NCBI GenBank assembly: GCA_964496705.1 | Contig: CAZCBJ010000023.1 | Location: 1-26,963 of the forward strand | Length of the DNA stretch: 26,963 nucleotides | Direction of reading: 5' to 3' | DNA from: CAZCBJ01 sp964496705 | GTDB lineage: Bacteria; Chloroflexota; Anaerolineae; Anaerolineales; Anaerolineaceae | Shown: positions 15,539 to 23,432 of the stretch, in pieces | Layout of the letters: each line of letters begins with the position of its first letter | How positions within the stretch are numbered: the stretch's first letter is position 1 | The notes under the pieces: model-generated | What the model was told of the DNA's origin: nothing | What the model saw: the letters and a program-made list of their open reading frames with translations, nothing else | Databases searched by the model: none | Program-made: the position numbers and the translations under genes

Positions 15539-15589
15539 ATGAAAATCCCTAAAATAGACCATGAAATAAAATGAGATGACAACGCATTG

Positions 15590-15617
15590 ATTATAGCACG
15601 CTCGTTCTAAAATTCAA
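15590..15617 (-). promoter_or_regulatory. Promoter of the DUF3795-glycosylase operon
   Basis: Reverse strand: TTGAAT (15612-15617), 16-base spacer, extended -10 TGC-TATAAT (-10 at 15590-15595). It lies in the divergent gap to the YghO-like gene. A weak rightward pair (TTGATT 15587-15592 and TAAAAT 15608-15613, 15-base spacer) overlaps it. Confidence 0.6.
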
Positions 15618-15656
15618 GCTTTTTTACAGCCAATTAATCATAAACCGGGGATTTAT

Positions 15657-16826
15657 ATGGAAGATCGTAAGGTTTCAATCCATGACATTATGTATAATTT
15701 GCCTGTGAAGATCAGACAAGTAGATCCGCAACAATCGGGTTGTGTCACTAAATTTATTGATTTGCCTTTTCGCCTTTATCAGACGTCCGCTCAATGGGTT
15801 CCACCGCTGGAGTTGGATGCGCGTCGGCCGTTCGATCTTAAGCACAACCCTTTTTATACACATTCCGAAGCGGTTTTCTTACTGGCGGAGGATTCGGAAG
15901 GGACTGCCTTGGGCAGACTGGCTGTCTTAAATCCACGCCGGTACAATGATTTTAACCAAGAGCAGACTGCCTTCTTTTGTCTGTTCGAGTGCATTGACGA
16001 TCCCGAGGTTGCGAGAGCATTGTTTACATCGGGTTGTGATTGGGCGCGAGTGAGGGGGTTAACTCGTATGTACGGACCCAAAGGATTCAGTGCATTGGAT
16101 GGATTGGGGCTACTGGACGGTGGATTTGAGCACCGCCCGGCACTGGGGGTGGCATACAATCCACCTTATTATCGCGCGCTGATGATGGCAGCCGGATTGC
16201 AGCCTGCCAACGCAATGGTTTCTGGATATATGGACCGTACCACACCCTTCCCAGACAAAATTCACCATGTTTCGAAAATGGTTCAGGAGCGCCGCGGGCT
16301 GCGCGTGATCAATTTCCGCACACGTGGTGAATTGCGTATTCTGGTTCCACGCCTTAAGGACCTTTACAATGGGGCTTTATACGGCACCAGCGGTAATGTT
16401 CCCCTTACAGATGATGAAGCACGGAGCATGGCTGAGCAGATCCTTTGGTTTGCAGATCCCAGCCTGATCAAGGTGATCTTGAAAGGTGAGGAGCTGGTGG
16501 GTTTTTTGTTTGCCTACCCGGATATTTCGGCTGCTTTGCAGCGGACGGGGGGCAGGCTCTGGCCGTTGGGGTGGGTTGATATCCTTGTAGAATTGCGACG
16601 CACACCCTGGATCAACGTCAACGGCGCAGGAATCATCGAGGAGTTTCGCGGGATGGGCGGGACAGCCATATTGTTTTCGGAGATGTGGAAAAGTTTCCAG
16701 AACAGCCGTTACCAGTTTGCCGACCTGGTACAGATCGGGGTGGATAATGATAAAATGCAGCGCGAGCTTGCTAATCTGGGGATCGTGTTCTACAAGACGC
16801 ACCGCATGTTCGAAATGAACCTTTAG
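15657..16826 (+). CDS. YghO-like protein with acetyltransferase-type fold
   Basis: A 389-residue cytosolic protein of the YghO-like family. The N-terminal part has the family's typical start (FIDLPFRLYQTSAQWVPPLELDARRPFD, then KHNPFYTHSEAVFLLAEDSEGTALGRLAVLNPR), and the centre has FFCLFECIDDPEVARALF and YNPPYYRALMMAAGL. The C-terminal half (residues 215-389) looks like a GNAT fold with GFLFAYPD and IIEEFRGMGG. Such proteins are often placed next to lipid or glycan genes, but no reaction is known. The ATG at 15657 has GGGGA 5 bases ahead. It is 25 bases before the DUF2723 gene, so the two are probably co-transcribed. Confidence 0.8.
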   Translation: MEDRKVSIHDIMYNLPVKIRQVDPQQSGCVTKFIDLPFRLYQTSAQWVPPLELDARRPFDLKHNPFYTHSEAVFLLAEDSEGTALGRLAVLNPRRYNDFNQEQTAFFCLFECIDDPEVARALFTSGCDWARVRGLTRMYGPKGFSALDGLGLLDGGFEHRPALGVAYNPPYYRALMMAAGLQPANAMVSGYMDRTTPFPDKIHHVSKMVQERRGLRVINFRTRGELRILVPRLKDLYNGALYGTSGNVPLTDDEARSMAEQILWFADPSLIKVILKGEELVGFLFAYPDISAALQRTGGRLWPLGWVDILVELRRTPWINVNGAGIIEEFRGMGGTAILFSEMWKSFQNSRYQFADLVQIGVDNDKMQRELANLGIVFYKTHRMFEMNL

Positions 16827-16851
16827 TGGTTTACCTGCGTCACCAAGCATA

Positions 16852-18549
16852 ATGAACTTGGAAAGAGTTTCTACCCCTGATCTTTTCGGTTGGAGTCAAT
16901 CGTTGAATCGCGAACAAATCCCGTCTGATCATGCTGATGTTGTGTTGGATCGTTTCGATCTAGGCATTGCAAGTGCTGTGTTTCTGGCAGCCATGGTAAT
17001 CTATATACGCACGCTGGCAACCGGTTTGCTGCTGGGTGACAGCGCTGAATTCCAGGTACTGGGGTATACACTTGGGATGGCGCATACCACCGGCTACCCG
17101 GTTTATTTGTTCCTTGTCAAACTGGTCACTCTCCTGCCCATCCAGGATATCGCCTACCGGATTAATTTGGCATCGGCCATTTTCGGCGCGCTGACCCTAT
17201 CCGGGTTGTATTTATTGGGTCGCAGCCTGGGTGGTTGGCGCATGGCGGCGTTGGTCGGTCCTTTGGCCCTGGCCCTCACTCGTTTGTTCTGGTGGCATTC
17301 GGTGATCGCTGAGGTGTACACCCCGGCAGCCTTTTTTGTGGTGGCGGTGCTGCTCTTGGTAGTGCTTTGGCGCCAGACGAGAAAAGCGTGGTTATTATTC
17401 GCGGCTGGATTTTTGGGTGGCTTGACCCCGGGAATGCATGGTTTGGCGGTATTAATCGCGCCGGCGGTTGTGGTTTATCTGGTCCTGACTGCCCGCCGCA
17501 AGGTGGATTGGAAGATGGCTGTGTTGGGTGGGTTGGCGGGGCTGCTGGTCTTTTTGGGTGCATTTTGGGTAATTGACCGGATCGATGTGCCCACTTCGGT
17601 GTATTTCATCACTTATCGCCCCAATCTGACCGTCTGGAATTTGACGCCGGACCAATTCAATTCCTCATTCTGGACGCGATTCTATGTGATGGTATCCGGT
17701 CGGCAGTTCCATGAAGCCATGTTCAGTGTCCCCGAGGCGCGGGTGAAATTATTTGCTGAAAATTATTTCTTTTTGCTCAAGAAGGATTTTCCTCGCCTGA
17801 TTCTTTACCTGGCCGGGGCCGGATTGGCCAGCATGTTCGCCTATCCCTGGCGGCGAGGGGCGCGCAATCTGCGCTTTCAATGGCGCGAGGCATTCCTACT
17901 GCTGCTGGCTTGGCTTGGGATGATGGTGTTTGTGATCAATTACGAGATTGGCGATATCCAGGTTTTTTATATACAAGGATTTGTGCCGCTGCTGGCATTT
18001 GCCAGCCCGGGGGTCAGTTTCGCCTTTGATCTGCTGGCGCGTCTCATGGGTCTGATTAGAAAGATGCCGTCCTGGCCGTTGAAACTTACATCCGCCGCGC
18101 TAGCGCTACTATGCATGTGGATGATCGTTTCACCCTATCTGCCTGCTCTCAGATCATCCTGGAAGATGAAACGAATTACTTTTCTGGATCTGACCGATGA
18201 TCGCTGGTACCCTTACCCGGTCAGAGATGCCAAATGGCCGCGCTATGTCGGGGAAACCATATCGCGGCACGTTGAAGATGATGCCATGATCTTTACCACC
18301 TGGGACATCATCTACCCGATCCTGTATGTAACGCACATTGAGCAGGGACGCACGGAAATCCAAGCCTTTGAGTTGTTTAATTCACTCTATGACGCGAAAC
18401 CTTCTCCGTATACGCTGGACATGATCCGCGAAAATTTTGGAATTCGACCGATTTATTTCACCGATATCAGCCAATCCGGATCGTCCGGATTGCGGTTCAA
18501 GCAAGTTGGCTACAAACCGGATTTATTTCGGGTGGTGGGCATACGCTGA
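16852..18549 (+). CDS. DUF2723 family polytopic membrane protein, predicted lipid-linked glycosyltransferase
   Basis: A 565-residue protein with many hydrophobic helices from residue 37 to about 430, followed by a soluble C-terminal segment. The family signature is LGDSAEFQVLGYTLGMAHTTGYPVY (residues 62-85, with D63 and E66, probable GT-C acidic residues), then FRxNLxSxxFG-like sequence. DUF2723 proteins belong to the GT-C glycosyltransferase fold, related to protein O-mannosyltransferases, and use polyprenyl-phosphate sugars; that is family knowledge. Upstream is the YghO-like gene at 25 bases; no Shine-Dalgarno is clear, consistent with coupling. A hairpin and T run follow. Acceptor and sugar are unknown. 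Confidence 0.85.
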   Translation: MNLERVSTPDLFGWSQSLNREQIPSDHADVVLDRFDLGIASAVFLAAMVIYIRTLATGLLLGDSAEFQVLGYTLGMAHTTGYPVYLFLVKLVTLLPIQDIAYRINLASAIFGALTLSGLYLLGRSLGGWRMAALVGPLALALTRLFWWHSVIAEVYTPAAFFVVAVLLLVVLWRQTRKAWLLFAAGFLGGLTPGMHGLAVLIAPAVVVYLVLTARRKVDWKMAVLGGLAGLLVFLGAFWVIDRIDVPTSVYFITYRPNLTVWNLTPDQFNSSFWTRFYVMVSGRQFHEAMFSVPEARVKLFAENYFFLLKKDFPRLILYLAGAGLASMFAYPWRRGARNLRFQWREAFLLLLAWLGMMVFVINYEIGDIQVFYIQGFVPLLAFASPGVSFAFDLLARLMGLIRKMPSWPLKLTSAALALLCMWMIVSPYLPALRSSWKMKRITFLDLTDDRWYPYPVRDAKWPRYVGETISRHVEDDAMIFTTWDIIYPILYVTHIEQGRTEIQAFELFNSLYDAKPSPYTLDMIRENFGIRPIYFTDISQSGSSGLRFKQVGYKPDLFRVVGIR

Positions 18550-18567
18550 TGGATCGCTTAAAGAACA

Positions 18568-18614
18568 AACGGGCAATGAGGAATTGCTTTACCCATTGCC
18601 CGTTCAAACTTTTT
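18568..18614. terminator. Terminator between converging DUF2723 and GH4 genes
   Basis: Perfect 11-bp inverted repeat AACGGGCAATG / CATTGCCCGTT (18568-18578 and 18594-18604) with a 15-base loop, then CAAAC and five T (18610-18614) on the plus strand. It fits the rightward DUF2723 gene; the reverse side has only a weak T-rich flank. Confidence 0.65.
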
Positions 18615-18624
18615 GAATCGTGAT

Positions 18625-20025
18625 TTATTTAAAGTCTGGAAGCCAGTCCTTGTGCGCTTCCAGGAGATCATCCACCAAATGCCAGATTTGATCCAGATCC
18701 AGTTCGGCTGCAGTGTGAGGATCGAGCATGGCGGCGTGGTAAATGTGTTCGCGCCTGCCGGTCATGGCAGCCTCAACGGTCAAGGCCTGCACGTTGATGT
18801 TGGTCTGCATCATCGCCGCCAGTTGGGGCGGAATGCGCCCAATCCTGGTAGGCTGAATGCCATTTTTATCGACCAGACAGGGCACTTCGACGATGCAATC
18901 CTGCGGCAGGTTGTCAATCAAGCCGTGGTTGGGAACGTTACCATAAATCACGCGCGGGATGCCGGTTTCAAGGCTGTGGATGATGAGCGAACCATATTCG
19001 TGACTGCGCTCGATTTTATCTGCATTCTTCAATTCATCCACCATCCATTCAATCTCGTACGGCGGAGCGCCTGATTCCATCATACCGGCGCGGAAGTCAT
19101 CTTCGTTGACAGATCCCGGCTGTTCCAATTCACGCTGCATGAACTTCCAGGCAGCGATTTGAACCTCGCAGCGGCGGATGTATTCATCCAGAGGAACGTT
19201 GAACTGTTCAATCAGGTCCGGGCGGTCGCGCTTGATGAAATAGGGGGTGTATTCGGCGAAATGCTCCGAGGATTCGGTCACAAAATGCCCCAGCCGTTCG
19301 AGCATCTCGTACCGAACCAGGTTCCAGGCCGGGGCGCTTCCCTCTTTCACCACCTGGTGCAGGCGGGGATATAGGTCTTCCACTTGTCCATTTTTTCCCT
19401 TGCGCTCAAATCGCAGGTAAAAGGCCATGTGGTTGATGCCTGCGCAGGTGTAATTGATGTCTTCGAACGGCACGTCAATATCGTGAGCCAACTGCATGGC
19501 AGTTCCCTGGACCGAATGGCACAAGCCGACGAACTTGATGTTGCTCGCGCGGCGGATGCCCCAGCAGTTCATCGCCATAGGGTTGACATAGTTGAGGAAG
19601 GTGGCATTGGGGCAAAGCTCTTCCATATCTTCGACTACGTCCACCATCACTGGAATGGTGCGCAGCGCGCGCATGATGCCGCCGATGCCCAACGTATCCG
19701 CGATGGTCTGCCGCAAGCCGTACTTTTTCGGAATTTCGAAATCAATCACTGTGCCGGGTTTATAGCCGCCGATCTGGAACATGCAGATGGCATAATCGGC
19801 GCCTTCCAGGGAGGCGCGCCGGTCGAGATGGGTCTCTATCCGGGGATGGATACCCAGGATACGGGCAATGCGTTCAGCCACCAGGCGGGTGGTGGTCAGA
19901 CGTTCGGCGTCAATGTCGTGCAAACTGATGGTTGAGTCAGCCAGCTCAGGGTAAGAAAGGATGTCGCCCAGTAGATTACGGGCGAATACCGTGCTGCCAG
20001 CTCCGATGAAAGATATCTTTGGCAT
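18625..20025 (-). CDS. GH4 family glycoside hydrolase (alpha-galactosidase/alpha-glucosidase type)
   Basis: A 466-residue cytosolic hydrolase. Family 4 uses NAD+ and a divalent metal in a redox-assisted elimination mechanism. Residues 4-11 (ISFIGAGS) form the NAD loop; NPM lies at 148-150; the metal ligands are expected to be C169 (GLCHS) and H199 (GINHM). I chose the ATG at 20025 (AGAGGA 9 bases upstream) because MPKISFIGAG is the normal N-terminus; a longer frame to 20079 adds 18 non-family residues. The sequence is closest to the MelA-like branch, so alpha-galactosides are likely but glucosides or galacturonides are possible. It diverges from an aminotransferase gene. No transporter is adjacent; the lone ABC ATPase nearby may supply energy for sugar import. 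Confidence 0.93.
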   Translation of the reverse strand: MPKISFIGAGSTVFARNLLGDILSYPELADSTISLHDIDAERLTTTRLVAERIARILGIHPRIETHLDRRASLEGADYAICMFQIGGYKPGTVIDFEIPKKYGLRQTIADTLGIGGIMRALRTIPVMVDVVEDMEELCPNATFLNYVNPMAMNCWGIRRASNIKFVGLCHSVQGTAMQLAHDIDVPFEDINYTCAGINHMAFYLRFERKGKNGQVEDLYPRLHQVVKEGSAPAWNLVRYEMLERLGHFVTESSEHFAEYTPYFIKRDRPDLIEQFNVPLDEYIRRCEVQIAAWKFMQRELEQPGSVNEDDFRAGMMESGAPPYEIEWMVDELKNADKIERSHEYGSLIIHSLETGIPRVIYGNVPNHGLIDNLPQDCIVEVPCLVDKNGIQPTRIGRIPPQLAAMMQTNINVQALTVEAAMTGRREHIYHAAMLDPHTAAELDLDQIWHLVDDLLEAHKDWLPDFK

Positions 20026-20067
20026 ATTATTAATCCTCTGTTGTAAAGATAAGGGTAAGTCCATCCA

Positions 20068-20096
20068 ATCTTCCTCCAATTGATGATCTTTGTCAA
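20068..20096 (-). promoter_or_regulatory. Weak candidate promoter of the GH4 gene
   Basis: Reverse-strand TTGACA (20091-20096, perfect), 17-base spacer and GAAGAT (20068-20073, three of six). The poor -10 box would fit a regulated promoter. The predicted leader of about 36 bases contains the AGAGGA site. Confidence 0.35.
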
Positions 20097-20141
20097 TGGA
20101 ATCTGTGGTTTTTTGGGCTTACTTTACGGGCCAAAAATGAA

Positions 20142-20147
20142 TACAAT
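20142..20147 (+). promoter_or_regulatory. Candidate -10 box of the aminotransferase gene
   Basis: TACAAT lies 56 bases ahead of the aminotransferase ATG; the best -35 candidate at 17 bases is a poor TTACTT. Support is position and -10 match only. Confidence 0.3.
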
Positions 20148-20203
20148 GAGGCAAGATCCTGCGAGCGACACCACACTTCAGTCCAGACGAAAAGGAATTC
20201 TAA

Positions 20204-21307
20204 ATGGCTCTACAACCGATGAAACTGATGATCCCGGGGCCGGTTTCGGTCGATCCGCTGGTTCTGGAGGCGATGGGCGAGCCTGTCCAACCGCATTATG
20301 GGGCAGAATTCACTGAATTTTATCTGCAGACCACAGAGTTGCTGAAAAAAGTATTCCGGACCAATGGTGATGTCTACATCATGAACGGCTCAGGATCGGT
20401 TGCCACGGACGCGTGTATAGGCAGCGCGTTATCCAGTGGTGAAAAAATCATTGTGGCTGCCAACGGTTATTTTGGTGATCGATTGAAATGGATTGCGCGG
20501 AATTATGGTCTGCAGGTGGTGGCGGTGGAAGCAGGGTGGGGGCAGCCCATCCGCGCAGAGCAGGTTGCAGAAGCATATGTGGAAAATCCAGACGTAAAAG
20601 CGGTGGCGATGGTGCACCTGGAAACTTCGACCACCATTCCCAATCCGGTCGATGAGATCGGACCCATCGTGCGACAGCATGGCGGTTGTTTCATTGTGGA
20701 TGCGGTATCCTCACTGGCAGGCCTGCCTTTCAAAATGGATGATTGGTGCATTGATTTATGTGCTTCGGCCAGCCAAAAATGCCTGGGCGCACCACCCGGG
20801 CTGGCGCCGGTGGCGATTGGACCGCGGGGTTGGCAATTCATTGATCAAAATCCGGACAAGGGTCACGGCTGGTACGGCGATCTGCGGGTGTGGCGTCATT
20901 ATTCGATAGATTGGGCAGGCTGGCACCCTTATCCGGTCACCATGGCGGTCAATAACATTGCGGCGCTGCGGGTGGGGTTGGATCAATTGTTAACCGAAGG
21001 GATCGAGACTCGATTGGAACGGTTTCGCCGATTGGCGTTGCGGCTGCGAACCGGTCTGCGAGAAATTGGCATGCCGCCGTTCACGCCGGATGAAATACTG
21101 GTGCCGGTGTTGACAGCCGCATACAGCCTGCCGGGTGTTCCATCCAGCCGGTTGATTGACTACCTGGCCGCTCATCACCGGATAAAAATATCCAACGGAT
21201 TGGGCGTGTTGCACGACGTAATCTTCCGCATCGGTCATATGTCGCCGCTGATGAAGGAAGCAGATATTGACCAAGTGTTAGAGGCTTTGCGCTCTTTTTC
21301 GCCCTGA
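20204..21307 (+). CDS. Class V pyridoxal-phosphate aminotransferase (serine/alanine-glyoxylate type)
   Basis: A 367-residue fold-type I enzyme. It opens MIPGPVSVDPLVLEAM, the typical alanine-glyoxylate / serine-pyruvate aminotransferase start. Expected PLP contacts are seen: GSGSVATDA (residues 62-70), HLETSTT (138-144), D166 in VDAVSS, and the Schiff-base lysine K192 in SASQKCLGAPPG. A C-terminal RIGHM motif (FRIGHMSPL) carries the carboxylate-binding arginine. Relatives exchange amino groups between serine or alanine and glyoxylate or pyruvate; phosphonate and purine relatives exist, so the substrate is open. AAAGGA precedes the ATG by about 8 bases. It is a single gene, divergent from GH4. 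Confidence 0.92.
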   Translation: MALQPMKLMIPGPVSVDPLVLEAMGEPVQPHYGAEFTEFYLQTTELLKKVFRTNGDVYIMNGSGSVATDACIGSALSSGEKIIVAANGYFGDRLKWIARNYGLQVVAVEAGWGQPIRAEQVAEAYVENPDVKAVAMVHLETSTTIPNPVDEIGPIVRQHGGCFIVDAVSSLAGLPFKMDDWCIDLCASASQKCLGAPPGLAPVAIGPRGWQFIDQNPDKGHGWYGDLRVWRHYSIDWAGWHPYPVTMAVNNIAALRVGLDQLLTEGIETRLERFRRLALRLRTGLREIGMPPFTPDEILVPVLTAAYSLPGVPSSRLIDYLAAHHRIKISNGLGVLHDVIFRIGHMSPLMKEADIDQVLEALRSFSP

Positions 21308-21356
21308 TGGTAATCATCCGTGCAGGAATATTTTGAAAAAAGATGGTCAATAATCA

Positions 21357-21385
21357 TTGCTTTTTCAATAAAACCACTTTATAAT
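21357..21385 (+). promoter_or_regulatory. Promoter of the lone sugar ABC ATPase gene
   Basis: TTGCTT (21357-21362), 17-base spacer and a perfect TATAAT (21380-21385). The start lies 38 bases downstream and has AAGGAG in between, giving a short leader. Confidence 0.7.
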
Positions 21386-21422
21386 AAAGTCACCATACCC
21401 CCAAAAAAGGAGACAATTGAAT

Positions 21423-22535
21423 ATGGCAAGTGTGACGTATGACCACGTAACAAAGAAGTTTGGTGATTTCACCGCGCTCAACGATCTCAATATTGATATT
21501 GAAGACAAGGAATTCCTGGTGCTGGTCGGCCCTTCCGGATGCGGCAAAACCACCGCCCTGCGCTGCCTAGCTGGACTTGAGGAAGTCACCGGCGGACGTG
21601 TTTTAATCGGTTCGCAGGTTGTGAATGATGTCGCGCCGAAAGATCGTGACATTGCCATGGTGTTCCAATCCTATGCGTTGTATCCGCACATGTCGGTCTT
21701 TGACAACATGGCTTTTGGCCTCAAGCTGCGCAAGGTGCCAAAGGATCAGATTAAGCGCCGGGTTGAGGAAGCCGCCCAGATCCTGGGCATTGAGCATCTG
21801 CTCAAGCGCAAGCCGCGTGAATTATCAGGCGGTCAGCGCCAGCGTGTGGCGGTCGGTCGCGCCATCGTGCGCGAACCCAAGGTGTTCTTGTTTGATGAGC
21901 CGCTCTCCAACCTGGATGCTAAATTGAGAGTGCAAACCCGCGCCGAGTTGAGCAAGCTGCACATGCGACTGGCGACGACCTTCATCTATGTGACCCATGA
22001 CCAAACCGAAGCCATGACCATGGCGACCCGCATCGCCGTGATGAACAAGGGCATTTTGCAGCAACTGGATACACCCCAGAACCTGTATGACCGCCCGTCC
22101 AACCTGTTCGTAGCAGGCTTCATCGGCTCACCGGCGATGAACTTCTTCCCGGCCAAGATTCGCAAAGATGGCAACTCCCTGTATGTCGATTCGGGAGACT
22201 TTGCGGTGCGCATTCCGGATGAAAGATCCAAGACCTACATGCCCTACGATGGCAAGGAAATCATTTTCGGCATCCGCCCCGAGAACATCTACAACCCGCA
22301 ATTCCTGCCCCCGGGCATCCATGTGGCGAATGTGGAATGCAAGGTGGATGTGACTGAGTTGATGGGCAATGAAATCACACTGTACCTGATCAGCGGCAAG
22401 AACAACTTCGTGGCTCGCGTTGATCCGCGCAGCCGCTATCAGATTGGCGAAACGGTTCAAGTGGTCTTCAATATGGATAATATCCATATATTTGATCCAT
22501 CCGCCGATCAGGAAAATCCGATCGCAGTTCGCTAA
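21423..22535 (+). CDS. Carbohydrate ABC importer ATPase, MalK/UgpC/MsmX type, without adjacent permeases
   Basis: A 370-residue ATPase: Walker A GPSGCGKTT (36-44), Q82, signature LSGGQ (134-138), Walker B VFLFDE (154-159) and the switch histidine in VTHDQTEAM. A C-terminal OB/TOBE regulatory domain follows (FFPAKI, IFGIRPENI). It energises import of sugars or glycerol phosphate through permeases of the CUT1 class. I chose the ATG at 21423; a TTG at 21417 in the same frame lies closer to AAGGAG and cannot be excluded. The gene stands alone between its own promoter and a strong terminator with no permease or binding-protein gene around, like the shared ATPase MsmX/MsmK. Product name UgpC or MsmX would be a guess. 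Confidence 0.93.
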   Translation: MASVTYDHVTKKFGDFTALNDLNIDIEDKEFLVLVGPSGCGKTTALRCLAGLEEVTGGRVLIGSQVVNDVAPKDRDIAMVFQSYALYPHMSVFDNMAFGLKLRKVPKDQIKRRVEEAAQILGIEHLLKRKPRELSGGQRQRVAVGRAIVREPKVFLFDEPLSNLDAKLRVQTRAELSKLHMRLATTFIYVTHDQTEAMTMATRIAVMNKGILQQLDTPQNLYDRPSNLFVAGFIGSPAMNFFPAKIRKDGNSLYVDSGDFAVRIPDERSKTYMPYDGKEIIFGIRPENIYNPQFLPPGIHVANVECKVDVTELMGNEITLYLISGKNNFVARVDPRSRYQIGETVQVVFNMDNIHIFDPSADQENPIAVR

Positions 22536-22557
22536 TCGCGGAAGTGTGAGAGTAGGA

Positions 22558-22563
22558 TATAAT
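22558..22563 (+). promoter_or_regulatory. Candidate gpmA -10 box just ahead of the terminator
   Basis: A perfect TATAAT ends 1 base before the terminator stem. A transcript starting about 7 bases later would lack the first part of that stem. No good -35 or TGn element is visible, so this rests on the -10 match and the lack of any other space for a gpmA promoter. Confidence 0.4.
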
Positions 22564-22564
22564 T

Positions 22565-22600
22565 GGCAGCGCAAGCCTCGCTTGCGCTGCCATCTTTTTT
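22565..22600 (+). terminator. Strong intrinsic terminator after the ABC ATPase gene
   Basis: Perfect 12-bp stem GGCAGCGCAAGC / GCTTGCGCTGCC (22565-22576, 22580-22591) with a 3-base loop, then ATC and six T (22595-22600). It lies 29 bases after the ATPase stop and 18 bases before gpmA. Confidence 0.9.
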
Positions 22601-22618
22601 ACTACGGAGTGACTTGAG

Positions 22619-23368
22619 ATGATTAAATTGGTTTTTTTACGCCACGGACAAAGCACATGGAACCTGGAAAATCGCTTTACTGGCTGGACGGATGTGGATC
22701 TTTCCGAAACGGGCGTCACGGAGGCGCACGCAGCCGGTCAGATCCTCAGGGCTGAGGGTTATGAATTTGACTTGGCGCTGACCTCGGTTCTCAAGCGCGC
22801 CATTCGCACGCTGTGGATTGCATTGGATGAGCTGGATCAAATGTGGATCCCGGTGGAGCGCGCCTGGCAGCTCAATGAGCGGCACTACGGCGCGCTTCAG
22901 GGATTGAACAAGGCAGAAATGGCCGAAAAGTACGGACAGGAGCAGGTTCACGTTTGGCGCCGCAGCTACTCGGTTCCCCCGCCGCCTCTTGCAGAAGATG
23001 ATCCCCGCCATCCGAAGTTTGATAAGCGTTACGCCGGGCTGGCGCCAGCCGAAATTCCGGCCTGCGAATCGTTGGAATTGACCCTTAACCGCGTGCTACC
23101 TTACTGGGAATCTTCGATTGTCCCGCGCCTCAACCAGGGCAGGAAAATCCTCATTGCAGCTCATGGAAACAGCCTGCGTGCATTGGTGAAACACCTTGAC
23201 CATATCTCTGACGAAGAAATCCCAGAGTTAAATATCCCCACCGGTATTCCATTGGTCTATGAGCTTGATGACCAAATGAATGCCATCCGCCATTACTACC
23301 TGGGCGACCAGGCTGCGGCTGAAGCCAAGGCGCTGGAGGTTGCCCGGCAGGCACAGGCGAAGAAGTAA
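22619..23368 (+). CDS. gpmA: 2,3-bisphosphoglycerate-dependent phosphoglycerate mutase
   Basis: A 249-residue glycolytic enzyme that interconverts 3- and 2-phosphoglycerate through a phosphohistidine. It shows FLRHGQSTWN (R8, phosphorylated H9), TGWTDVDLSETG (21-32), R60/R63 in LKRAIRTLW, the acid/base E87 in LNERHYGALQGLNK, and H182 in AAHGNSLRAL. Length and all these segments match GpmA, not the shorter cobalamin-phosphatase relatives. The C-terminus ends in an alanine-lysine-rich tail (AAAEAKALEVARQAQAKK). It sits directly behind the terminator of the ABC ATPase gene and is followed by a second terminator, so it is a monocistronic unit. Confidence 0.96.
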   Translation: MIKLVFLRHGQSTWNLENRFTGWTDVDLSETGVTEAHAAGQILRAEGYEFDLALTSVLKRAIRTLWIALDELDQMWIPVERAWQLNERHYGALQGLNKAEMAEKYGQEQVHVWRRSYSVPPPPLAEDDPRHPKFDKRYAGLAPAEIPACESLELTLNRVLPYWESSIVPRLNQGRKILIAAHGNSLRALVKHLDHISDEEIPELNIPTGIPLVYELDDQMNAIRHYYLGDQAAAEAKALEVARQAQAKK

Positions 23369-23393
23369 TCCGGATATACCGATTAAATTATGG

Positions 23394-23431
23394 CAGGACT
23401 CCGCTGAGGTATTGGGCGGGGTCCTGTTTTT
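23394..23431 (+). terminator. Intrinsic terminator after gpmA
   Basis: An 11-bp stem with one G-T pair, CAGGACTCCGC / GCGGGGTCCTG (23394-23404, 23416-23426), an 11-base loop and five T (23427-23431). It lies between converging genes and ends 2 bases before the stop of the leftward DUF1461 gene. Confidence 0.8.
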
Positions 23432-23432
23432 A

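Noticed and set aside
15675..15863. Small leftward reading frame within the YghO-like gene
   Set aside because: It is a shadow of the conserved YghO-like coding sequence with no support of its own.
19384..19935. 183-codon rightward reading frame
   Set aside because: It is the mirror of the GH4 coding sequence, whose catalytic motifs are intact on the other strand.
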